Positions 7,625 to 12,516 of a stretch of 12,516 nt of DNA are shown here, piece after piece (the first letter of the stretch is position 1; each line of letters opens with the position of its first letter). The notes under the pieces were generated by a model. It had not been told where the DNA came from. It saw only the letters and a list, made by a program, of their open reading frames with translations, and did no database searches. The stretch is from Clostridia bacterium (GTDB lineage Bacteria; Bacillota_A; Clostridia; Oscillospirales; CAG-272), in NCBI GenBank assembly GCA_017542695.1, contig JAFXWT010000182.1:1-12516 (forward strand). Reading direction: 5' to 3'. The translations under genes and the position numbers were made by a program.

Positions 7625-8332
7625 TTATAGATCCTTCAGTTTGCCGCCGCATAAAACGATCGCTTTTTCGGCAAGAACGCACGATGAATCTATTATGTAT
7701 TTTTTGTTTTCGTATCCGTCAAGACGGATCATTGAAAGCTCGGTGCAGCCGAGAATAATCGCGTCTGATGCGTGCAGAAAAGTGTCGAATAATGGGTAAA
7801 TTTCATTTACCTCGCAAACTCCCGCCTTGATTTTTCGGTATATAATCTTGTTTATCATATTCTGTACGCGCTTGTCGGGAAACGCGCATTTTACGCCGAG
7901 GCGGTCAAGCTCTTTTTGATAAATGTTGGTCATTACCGTGCCTTCGGTCGCTAAAACGGCGACTGTTTTCGCGCCGCAAAGCGCGGCGCGTTCGGCTGTT
8001 AACTTTACGATATTGAGAATCGGAACTGGCGAATACGACGAGAGCTCATCGTAGTATGCCATGACCGTGTTACACGGAACGGCTATCACGTCAGCTCCGC
8101 CCAATATAAGCGTATCAATGTCGATTTTTAATGTGTCAAGCGGATTTTTCGATATTCTACCGAGAAGATGCGCCGTTCTGTCCGGCGTCGAAGCGCGGCT
8201 CGTCATTACGATGTCGAGGTGATCTCCGTCATTTTCCGCAATCGTGTGAGACAAAACAAGTCGCAGGAAATGTGCGCTTGCAAGCGGTCCCATCCCGCCG
8301 AGTATGCCGAGAGTTTTTTTACCGTTTGTCAT
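7625..8332 (-). CDS. Aspartate/glutamate racemase family protein (probable aspartate racemase)
   Basis: This 235-residue, PLP-independent racemase has both catalytic cysteines: Cys87 in VPCNT and Cys196 in LGCTEL. It also has the N-terminal GILGGMGPLAS loop and the S-TPDRT segment typical of the aspartate-racemase branch rather than of MurI. It would interconvert L- and D-aspartate (possibly glutamate) in the cytoplasm. I place the start at the ATG at 8332, because the conserved domain begins immediately after it (GKKTLGILGG). The frame continues upstream to a TTG at 8374 with no ribosome binding site and no family-like sequence. With this start the gene overlaps the end of the ATP-grasp gene by 14 nt, implying translational coupling. 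The pairing suggests that the racemase supplies the D-amino acid used by the ligase. Confidence 0.88.
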   Translation of the reverse strand: MTNGKKTLGILGGMGPLASAHFLRLVLSHTIAENDGDHLDIVMTSRASTPDRTAHLLGRISKNPLDTLKIDIDTLILGGADVIAVPCNTVMAYYDELSSYSPVPILNIVKLTAERAALCGAKTVAVLATEGTVMTNIYQKELDRLGVKCAFPDKRVQNMINKIIYRKIKAGVCEVNEIYPLFDTFLHASDAIILGCTELSMIRLDGYENKKYIIDSSCVLAEKAIVLCGGKLKDL

Positions 8333-9503
8333 AATCTCGATATTTGAGATAAAACCCGAAATGATGCGCTGCAAGATATGTTATCCGACGAATGTCGCGC
8401 ATATCGGCTGGGTAGCACAGCGGAGAAAAAGATTTTTTGTTTTTTGATATCTGTTTTATCTTTTTCGCATCGCTCGACGAGCATCTTTCGGTGACGATAT
8501 TCGTCGGAACGCTATGCCAAAATATCTCGTTTTCGCAAGGCGGATACTTGATTTTTTCAACATAAAGCCGTGCGATGTTCATTCCCGATGCGCTCATATA
8601 ATAGTTGCTTCGTCCCTGACGCGGATTTATCTCGAGTAAATAATATTTACCTTTGTTTTCGTCATACATTATGTCGAAATTCGAGAATCCCGTGTATTTT
8701 TCGGCGTCGAGGAAACGAGTAACCATAGACTCGATCGTGTCGTTTTGTTCCGTGATTATCGCAACATGATTTCCGATGCCTTTCGGCGTGATCTCGCCGA
8801 GCAGAACACGACCGACAGACAGCGCCAGAACAGCACCGTCAACGGAAAAACAAGTCGCCACATATTGTTTTTCTCCGCGGATCATCTTTTGAACAATAAT
8901 CTGCTTATCGTATCCCGACGAGAATATCTCGTCGACGATCCTTTCCGCGTCCGCGGCGGATCGCGCGACGTAGACTTTTTTCATTCTGTCAAAAGGGTGC
9001 TTCCAATACTCAAAAGAACATGACGGCTTGACGATCGCGGGGTAATCAAACGGCAGATATCGCGCTTTGCCCGCCTCGTTTGGCGACGAAACAAAGACAC
9101 TTTCGGGATACGGCAAGCCGAGTCTCCCGCATTCTCGATAGAATTCGGTTTTATCCGAAATTGTAGGAAACAGCTCGATTTTCGGGCACTCGCAAATATA
9201 ATACTTTGAAAGGATGTCCTGATTTTCGATTATAAAAAGAGCGTATTCGTCCGTGCAGCTGATGATGTACGGCTTTTCATTCGTTGACACGGCAAAATCG
9301 ATCAAAACCCGAAGCACCGTTTCGCGCTCTTCAAGCGGCGGTATCTTTGAAAAAGATACTATCTTTGAGTGTTTTATCGCACCGAGTTCGTCTTTTCCGA
9401 ACACGCGCGAGCAAGCGCCGTATGCTTCATGAAAAGCGCGCGCGACGCTGTAACAGTTGAGATCCGCGCCGAGCAGAACGGGAAATATTTGTCGCGTTGT
9501 CAT
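8319..9503 (-). CDS. ATP-grasp ligase resembling D-aspartate ligase (Aslfm-type)
   Basis: This 394-residue protein has an N-terminal nucleotide-binding-like segment (PVLLGADLNCYSVARAFHEAYG), an ATP-grasp central part with K159 in IVKPS and a GNHVAI segment, and a metal-binding C-terminal core YYLLEINPRQGRSN (E291, N293). The N-terminal LLG-D-N-Y--AR-F-EAYG pattern, GN-VAI, FSNFD and EIN-RQGRS strongly recall, from memory, the D-aspartate ligase Aslfm of Enterococcus faecium. Aslfm adds D-Asp to the Lys side chain of UDP-MurNAc-pentapeptide and is also encoded next to a racemase. The amino acid added here (D-Asp or D-Glu) and the acceptor are inferred from context. The ATG at 9503 is preferred over one at 9524, because AGGT/GGAGG (complement of 9508-9513) lies just upstream of it. 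The gene heads the four-gene cluster. Confidence 0.82.
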   Translation of the reverse strand: MTTRQIFPVLLGADLNCYSVARAFHEAYGACSRVFGKDELGAIKHSKIVSFSKIPPLEERETVLRVLIDFAVSTNEKPYIISCTDEYALFIIENQDILSKYYICECPKIELFPTISDKTEFYRECGRLGLPYPESVFVSSPNEAGKARYLPFDYPAIVKPSCSFEYWKHPFDRMKKVYVARSAADAERIVDEIFSSGYDKQIIVQKMIRGEKQYVATCFSVDGAVLALSVGRVLLGEITPKGIGNHVAIITEQNDTIESMVTRFLDAEKYTGFSNFDIMYDENKGKYYLLEINPRQGRSNYYMSASGMNIARLYVEKIKYPPCENEIFWHSVPTNIVTERCSSSDAKKIKQISKNKKSFSPLCYPADMRDIRRITYLAAHHFGFYLKYRDYDKR

Positions 9504-9543
9504 ACTTACCTCCGATTTTTTCATTCGGATAATAAGTATATGT

Positions 9544-9552
9544 ATTTTACCA
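9544..9552 (-). promoter_or_regulatory. Candidate extended -10 promoter of the ligase-racemase-murE cluster
   Basis: On the minus strand the sequence TGGTAAAAT is an extended -10 (TGnTAAAAT), about 40 nt upstream of the ligase start and just downstream of the ferredoxin terminator. The expected -35 position (TTTCTT) is a weak match. A TTGCGA further in with TATACT is an alternative. The position between a terminator and the first gene of the cluster supports an independent transcription unit, but the exact site is uncertain. Confidence 0.4.
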
Positions 9553-9581
9553 TATTTTTATCGCAAAAGAAAGGGAATTTC

Positions 9582-9615
9582 AAAAAAAAGAAAAAGACCG
9601 CTCGTTTGCGGTCTT
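9582..9615 (-). terminator. Rho-independent terminator of the ferredoxin gene
   Basis: On the minus strand an 8-bp stem (AAGACCGC / GCGGTCTT) with a 6-nt loop (AAACGA) is followed by a long T-rich tract. It lies about 20 nt past the ferredoxin stop codon and separates that gene from the downstream ligase cluster on the same strand. Confidence 0.93.
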
Positions 9616-9637
9616 CTCCATGAAATGTACGATCCGA

Positions 9638-9811
9638 TTATTTAAGTTCGGGAGCTTCAACAGGGCAGTTGCCTGCGCACGCGCCGCATTCGATGCAAGC
9701 ATCGGGATCGATAACATATTTGCCGTCCTTTTCGGAGATGGCACCAACGGGGCAAGCGTCTGCACACGCACCGCAACCGAGGCACTTTTCGGCATCAATT
9801 ACATAAGGCAT
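9638..9811 (-). CDS. 2[4Fe-4S] clostridial-type ferredoxin
   Basis: This 57-residue protein contains two complete CxxCxxCxxxCP cluster motifs: C10, C13, C16, C20-P and C39, C42, C45, C49-P. They lie in the pseudo-twofold repeat typical of small low-potential bacterial ferredoxins. It carries electrons between soluble oxidoreductases (for example pyruvate:ferredoxin oxidoreductase or hydrogenase) in the cytoplasm of an anaerobe. Two in-frame ATGs occur, at 9817 and 9811. The ribosome binding site GAGGAG lies only 1 nt from the first but 7 nt from the second, so the protein should begin MPYVIDAEKC. Longer frames overlapping this region on either strand are shadows. The gene stands alone, with its own promoter and terminator, which fits an abundant housekeeping electron carrier. 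Confidence 0.96.
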   Translation of the reverse strand: MPYVIDAEKCLGCGACADACPVGAISEKDGKYVIDPDACIECGACAGNCPVEAPELK

Positions 9812-9847
9812 AGTCATTCTCCTCGCTAAAAGATTTTATGTAACGAT

Positions 9848-9863
9848 TTCCGCCATGGCGGAA
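9848..9863. promoter_or_regulatory. Perfect 16-nt palindrome in the ferredoxin leader (possible operator or hairpin)
   Basis: TTCCGCCATGGCGGAA is a perfect inverted repeat. It lies just downstream of the predicted ferredoxin -10 element, near the start of the transcript. It has no T-tract on the minus strand, so it is not a standard terminator. It could be a repressor operator, or a 5' mRNA hairpin that stabilises the transcript. Confidence 0.5.
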
Positions 9864-9877
9864 TTATCACTACATAT

Positions 9878-9905
9878 ATAATATCACAAAAACGAAAAAT
9901 GTCAA
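9878..9905 (-). promoter_or_regulatory. Sigma-A-type promoter of the ferredoxin gene
   Basis: On the minus strand TTGACA (9900-9905, perfect -35) is followed after 16 nt by TATTAT (9878-9883), which carries an upstream TGA that makes it an extended -10 (TGnTATTAT). Transcription would begin near 9871, giving a leader of about 60 nt that contains the palindrome and the GAGGAG ribosome binding site. Confidence 0.8.
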
Positions 9906-9925
9906 TATTTTTTGAAATTTTCGGC

Positions 9926-9953
9926 GTATGTTCAATTATTTCCGCGGATAAAC
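9926..9953 (+). promoter_or_regulatory. Candidate forespore (sigma-F/sigma-G-like) promoter of spoVAC
   Basis: GTATG at 9926-9930 matches the -35 preference of forespore sigma factors (GYATA / GHATR). After 15 nt, GGATAAAC (9946-9953) partly matches the sigma-F -10 form GGnnAnAnTR. The start of transcription would be about 35 nt before spoVAC. No good sigma-A promoter is visible here on the plus strand. The match is partial and the call rests partly on gene function. Confidence 0.3.
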
Positions 9954-9995
9954 GCCCGACGCACGAGAAAAATAACGAAAAAAAGGAGCGAAATT

Positions 9996-10442
9996 ATGAA
10001 TACGGACAAAAAGACATATGCCAAATATGCAAAAAATCGTGCGCCTAAATCGCCGACGCTGAAAAACTCGACTTTCGCGTTTCTCGTCGGCGGGACGCTG
10101 TGCTCTCTGGCGGAGTTGCTTTTTCACTTGTATCTTTATCTCGGAATAAGCGAGGAAATAACGAAAACTCTGGTTCCCGTCACGTTTATAGTTCTGGCGG
10201 GATTTATGACGGGGGTCGGCGTTTTCGACGATATCGCACGCTTTGCAGGCGCAGGAACGCTTGTTCCGATAACGGGCTTTGCGAACGCCGTCGTCGCCTC
10301 TGCGATCGACGACAAGAGCGAGGGATTCATACTCGGTATCGGCGCGAAAATGTTTACCGTAGCGGGACCCGTCATCGTTTTCGGAACGATGTCGTCGGCA
10401 ATTTACGGCGTTATCTACTTTTTATTCGGAGCGGCAAAATGA
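9996..10442 (+). CDS. spoVAC: Stage V sporulation protein AC (SpoVAC)
   Basis: This 148-residue integral membrane protein is the SpoVAC component of the DPA (dipicolinic acid) channel in the inner spore membrane. In B. subtilis SpoVAC is a mechanosensitive-type channel that passes Ca-DPA into the forespore and out during germination. After a short basic N-terminus (KKTYAKYAKNRAPKSP) there are several hydrophobic segments, at about 26-50, 57-82 and 90-145. They include the family signature GAGTLVPITGFANAV, which is shared with SpoVAE. The frame extends upstream to 9912, but the ATG at 9996 is chosen because AAAGGAG (9983-9988) precedes it and the conserved N-terminus starts there. Its stop overlaps the spoVAD start (ATGA). 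Confidence 0.95.
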   Translation: MNTDKKTYAKYAKNRAPKSPTLKNSTFAFLVGGTLCSLAELLFHLYLYLGISEEITKTLVPVTFIVLAGFMTGVGVFDDIARFAGAGTLVPITGFANAVVASAIDDKSEGFILGIGAKMFTVAGPVIVFGTMSSAIYGVIYFLFGAAK

Positions 10443-11440
10443 GCGTTATTAAAATTATTGACCCGCCGTCGATAATCGCCGGAGCCGCCGTAGTCGGCGA
10501 AAAGGAGCACAAAGGACCGCTCGGCGACAAATTTGATCTTCACGACGCGACGGGAACTTTCGGAATGGGCACATGGGAGAAAGCGGAGAGCGAGATGCAG
10601 CGCCTCGCCGTCAACACGGCGCTTTCAAAAGCGAGGATCGAAAATAAAGATTTAGACGTCATTTTTGCCGGTGATCTGTTGAATCAATGCGTCGGTTCGA
10701 CGTACGGCATACTCGGATTCAAGACGGCGTATCTCGGTATTTACGGCGCTTGTTCGACGTTTACAGAAGGATTGCTCATCGCGTCGCTCACGGCTGGCGC
10801 GGGATATTTCAAAAAGTGCGCCGTTGTCACGTCGTCTCACTTCTGTACGGCAGAACGGCAATTCAGATTTCCCAACGAATACGGCGGCCAGCGGCCGCAA
10901 ACTTCGCAATGGACGGTCACCGGCGCAGGCGCGGCTATACTGTCGTCAGATGGCGACGGACCGTATATCACCGACGTTTTGCCGGGGATACCCGTCGACA
11001 AGGGAATTAAGGATGCAAACAACATGGGCGCGGCGATGGCTCCGGCGGCGATAGACACTTTTACGCGGTACTTTGAAGAAACGAAAACACATCCGTCTGA
11101 CTACGATCTTATCCTGACAGGCGATCTCGGAGCGGAAGGCCACGGGATACTGTGCGATTTCATGAAAAACGCCGGGTACGACATGACGAAAAACTATAAT
11201 GACTGCGGGCTTTTGATCTACGGGCGCAAAACGCAGGACGTTCATTCGGGCGGCTCGGGATGCGGGTGCGCCGCGAGCGTTTTTTCGACGTATATTCTCG
11301 ATAAAATAAAAACAGGTGAACTGAATAACGTCCTCTTTGCCGCGACAGGCGCTCTTATGAATTCCGACAGCATTAAACAGGGAAATTCGATCCCTGGGAT
11401 CGCGCATCTTGTGCATATAACTAACAAAAGGAGGGGGTAA
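10439..11440 (+). CDS. spoVAD: Stage V sporulation protein AD (SpoVAD)
   Basis: This 333-residue protein has the thiolase-like fold of SpoVAD, the DPA-binding subunit that works at the membrane face with the SpoVAC and SpoVAE channel proteins during DPA loading and release. Recognisable blocks include the N-terminal PPSIIAGAAVVGEKEHKGPLG, GDLLNQC, the YGACST segment at the thiolase nucleophile position, TSSHFCTAERQFRFP, TGAGAAIL, LTGDLGAEGH and HSGGSGCGCAAS. The length matches the family (about 335-340). The ATG overlaps the end of spoVAC by 4 nt. The frame is open upstream to 10100, but that extension is a shadow of spoVAC. The spoVAE gene starts directly after its stop codon. Confidence 0.97.
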   Translation: MSVIKIIDPPSIIAGAAVVGEKEHKGPLGDKFDLHDATGTFGMGTWEKAESEMQRLAVNTALSKARIENKDLDVIFAGDLLNQCVGSTYGILGFKTAYLGIYGACSTFTEGLLIASLTAGAGYFKKCAVVTSSHFCTAERQFRFPNEYGGQRPQTSQWTVTGAGAAILSSDGDGPYITDVLPGIPVDKGIKDANNMGAAMAPAAIDTFTRYFEETKTHPSDYDLILTGDLGAEGHGILCDFMKNAGYDMTKNYNDCGLLIYGRKTQDVHSGGSGCGCAASVFSTYILDKIKTGELNNVLFAATGALMNSDSIKQGNSIPGIAHLVHITNKRRG

Positions 11441-11809
11441 ATGGAATTTACCTTAATGATCATACGCGCTTTTTGTGTAGGAGGCGCGCTGTGTGTTGTC
11501 GCACAGATACTAATAGACAAAACGTCGCTTACTCCGGCGAGAATACTTGTGATGTACGTCGTTCTCGGGGTTATCCTGACCGGCGTCGGACTATATGAAA
11601 AACTCGTCGATTTCGCCGGATGCGGCGCGACTTTGCCGCTGACGGGATTCGGATATGCGCTGGCCGGCGGAGTAAAAAAAGCCGTAGACGAGCAAGGACT
11701 CGTCGGTGCGCTGACGGGCGGGCTCACGGGAACCGCGGGCGGCATCGCCGCGGCAATAGTATTCGGATATCTGTTTTCCATTATATTCAAAAGCAAGCCG
11801 AAAAAATAA
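11441..11809 (+). CDS. spoVAE: Stage V sporulation protein AE (SpoVAE/SpoVAEb)
   Basis: This 122-residue membrane protein of the SpoVAC/SpoVAEb family has three to four hydrophobic segments (about 5-25, 31-49, 60-75 and 85-115) and the signature GCGATLPLTGFGYAL. The signature parallels GAGTLVPITGFANAV in SpoVAC. It forms part of the membrane channel for DPA. AAGGAGGGGG (11428-11437), located in the end of spoVAD, is the ribosome binding site, and the ATG directly follows the spoVAD stop, so the two are translationally coupled. No SpoVAA, SpoVAB or SpoVAF genes are present. The C-D-E trio is the usual minimal set in Clostridia. The operon ends at the adjacent terminator. Confidence 0.95.
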   Translation: MEFTLMIIRAFCVGGALCVVAQILIDKTSLTPARILVMYVVLGVILTGVGLYEKLVDFAGCGATLPLTGFGYALAGGVKKAVDEQGLVGALTGGLTGTAGGIAAAIVFGYLFSIIFKSKPKK

Positions 11810-11846
11810 AAAATCATCCGCATTCGTTTTTTGCGGATGATTTTTT
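11808..11846 (+). terminator. Rho-independent terminator of the spoVA operon
   Basis: A 15-bp inverted repeat built on AATCATCCGCA / TGCGGATGATT flanks a 9-nt loop. Its arms end in an A-run and a T-run (T11841-11846). It begins within the spoVAE stop codon and cleanly separates the sporulation operon from the next promoter. Confidence 0.93.
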
Positions 11847-11865
11847 CAGCCGCCGCAAAAAATAT

Positions 11866-11894
11866 TTGACATATTATATTTTTTTTGATATAAT
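11866..11894 (+). promoter_or_regulatory. Perfect-consensus sigma-A promoter of the c-di-AMP receptor gene
   Basis: TTGACA (11866-11871), a 17-nt A+T-rich spacer and TATAAT (11889-11894) match the vegetative consensus exactly. It lies 20 nt past the spoVA terminator and about 35 nt before the next start codon. Confidence 0.93.
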
Positions 11895-11928
11895 ATCATC
11901 AATCAGCAAATGTTGCGGAGGTATTATT

Positions 11929-12249
11929 ATGAAACTCGTAATTGCAATCGTAAACAACGACGACGCGCATTTTGTCAACACGGGGCTCACCTCATCGGGA
12001 TTCCATGTGACGAAGATATCTTCGACGGGCGGATTCTTGATGAACGGAAACTCGACGTTCCTGATGGGAATAGAAGATACCGACGTTGAAAAAGCGCTTG
12101 AAGTAATCAAAACGCACAGCAAAAAGCGCACGCAGAGCGTCCCGACGCTTATGCCGGGAACGAACATGTACGGCGCGGCGAACACGACGATCTCCGTCGG
12201 CGGCGCCACGGTATTTGTACTTGACATCGAAAAAACCGTCAGATTCTGA
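11929..12249 (+). CDS. Cyclic-di-AMP receptor, DarA/PstA (YaaQ) family
   Basis: This 106-residue PII-like protein corresponds to B. subtilis DarA (YaaQ, 109 residues) and S. aureus PstA, trimeric cytosolic receptors that bind c-di-AMP. The diagnostic parts are the N-terminal strand MKLVIAIV, the ligand-loop region KISSTGGFLMNGNSTFLMGIED split around residues 29-50, and the C-terminal GGATVFVLDIEKTVRF (91-106). The downstream target of this receptor family is not well defined. GGAGGT (11917-11922) precedes the ATG. The frame is open upstream to 11620, but that part overlaps spoVAE and the terminator and is not coding. The stop overlaps the holB start (TGATG), matching the yaaQ...holB neighbourhood common in Firmicutes. 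Confidence 0.95.
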   Translation: MKLVIAIVNNDDAHFVNTGLTSSGFHVTKISSTGGFLMNGNSTFLMGIEDTDVEKALEVIKTHSKKRTQSVPTLMPGTNMYGAANTTISVGGATVFVLDIEKTVRF

Positions 12250-12516
12250 TGAATCGTTTTTCGGGCATTTTCGGGAACAAAGAGAATATTGCGATGTTTT
12301 CCTCGCTGATCGAGGCGGGGAAGCTTTCTCACGCTTATCTTTTCGCAGGAGCGGAGGGAAGCGGCAAGAAGACGCTCGCGTTCGCCGTTGCGGCGGCGCT
12401 CGCGTCGAAAATATCGGATGAAAACACAGTCAGGCGTGTCATGGACGGATATTGCCCCGACGTTTTGCTCGTAAATCCGCCCGATGATAAGAAAACAACG
12501 GGCGTCGACACAGTGC
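12249..12516 (+). CDS. holB: DNA polymerase III delta' subunit, 3' end missing
   Basis: The first 89 residues of a clamp-loader AAA+ protein are present, and the frame runs off the right edge. The start reads MNRFSGIFGNKENIAMFSSL, then LSHAYLFAGAEGSGKKTLA. GAEGSGKKT is the Walker A P-loop, and the HAYLF and PDVLLV segments are typical of delta' (HolB). The protein would act with gamma/tau and delta to load the beta clamp on DNA. Only the N-terminal part is visible, so the zinc-binding cysteines and C-terminal collar domain cannot be fully checked. Its ATG overlaps the stop of the c-di-AMP receptor gene by 1 nt. That gene's promoter is the likely source of its transcription. Confidence 0.9.
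   Translation, partial: MNRFSGIFGNKENIAMFSSLIEAGKLSHAYLFAGAEGSGKKTLAFAVAAALASKISDENTVRRVMDGYCPDVLLVNPPDDKKTTGVDTV

Noticed and set aside
8333..8374. Upstream TTG start for the racemase
   Set aside because: It has no ribosome binding site, would deepen the overlap with the ligase gene, and the added residues do not fit the family. The ATG at 8332 starts just before the conserved domain.
9504..9524. Upstream ATG at 9524 for the ATP-grasp ligase
   Set aside because: No ribosome binding site precedes it. The GGAGG lies between the two candidates and serves the ATG at 9503.
9580..9829. Overlapping frames on both strands across the ferredoxin gene
   Set aside because: The ferredoxin frame has both CxxCxxCxxxCP motifs, a ribosome binding site, a promoter and a terminator. 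The longer frames have none of these.

Overview
The window looks like chromosomal DNA of an endospore-forming member of the Clostridia (Firmicutes), probably an uncultured gut or anaerobic lineage. The evidence is a SpoVAC-SpoVAD-SpoVAE set (DPA channel of endospores), a DarA/PstA-type c-di-AMP receptor followed by holB as in Firmicutes, an 8Fe-8S clostridial-type ferredoxin, and strong AGGAGG ribosome binding sites. The genus cannot be fixed from what is visible. There are no tRNA or rRNA genes, insertion sequences or CRISPR arrays, and no gene-free stretch longer than about 200 bases.

Layout. (1) 1-3341, plus strand: the 3' part of a divergent methionyl-tRNA synthetase-like gene, a 3-methyladenine DNA glycosylase, and two tandem paralogous small membrane proteins. 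These are linked by 1-4 nt overlaps or short gaps and end at a strong bidirectional terminator. (2) 3354-5015, minus: a large lipoprotein of unknown function with a long Ser/Thr-rich tether. (3) 5114-9503, minus: a compact four-gene cluster in the order ATP-grasp ligase, aspartate/glutamate-type racemase, MurE-like ligase, PHP-domain phosphoesterase. (4) 9582-9905, minus: a single ferredoxin gene with its own promoter, a 16-nt palindrome in its leader and a strong terminator. (5) 9926-11846, plus: the spoVAC-spoVAD-spoVAE operon and its terminator. (6) 11866-12516, plus: a perfect-consensus promoter, then the c-di-AMP receptor gene and the start of holB.

How the genes work together. The most interesting unit is region 3. 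The ATP-grasp protein resembles the D-aspartate ligase (Aslfm) family of Enterococcus faecium. It overlaps a racemase carrying both catalytic cysteines. The adjacent MurE-like ligase has DNPN where meso-diaminopimelate enzymes have DNPR, and has EVSSQ and DHIG-EH segments like the L-lysine MurE of streptococci. Together they could make a peptidoglycan stem with a diamine other than meso-DAP (L-Lys or similar) at position 3 and a D-Asp (or D-Glu) side branch, which would be unusual in a spore-forming clostridium. The role of the PHP protein in that unit is unexplained. The other region worth attention is the MetRS-like protein, which has lost several canonical MetRS signatures.
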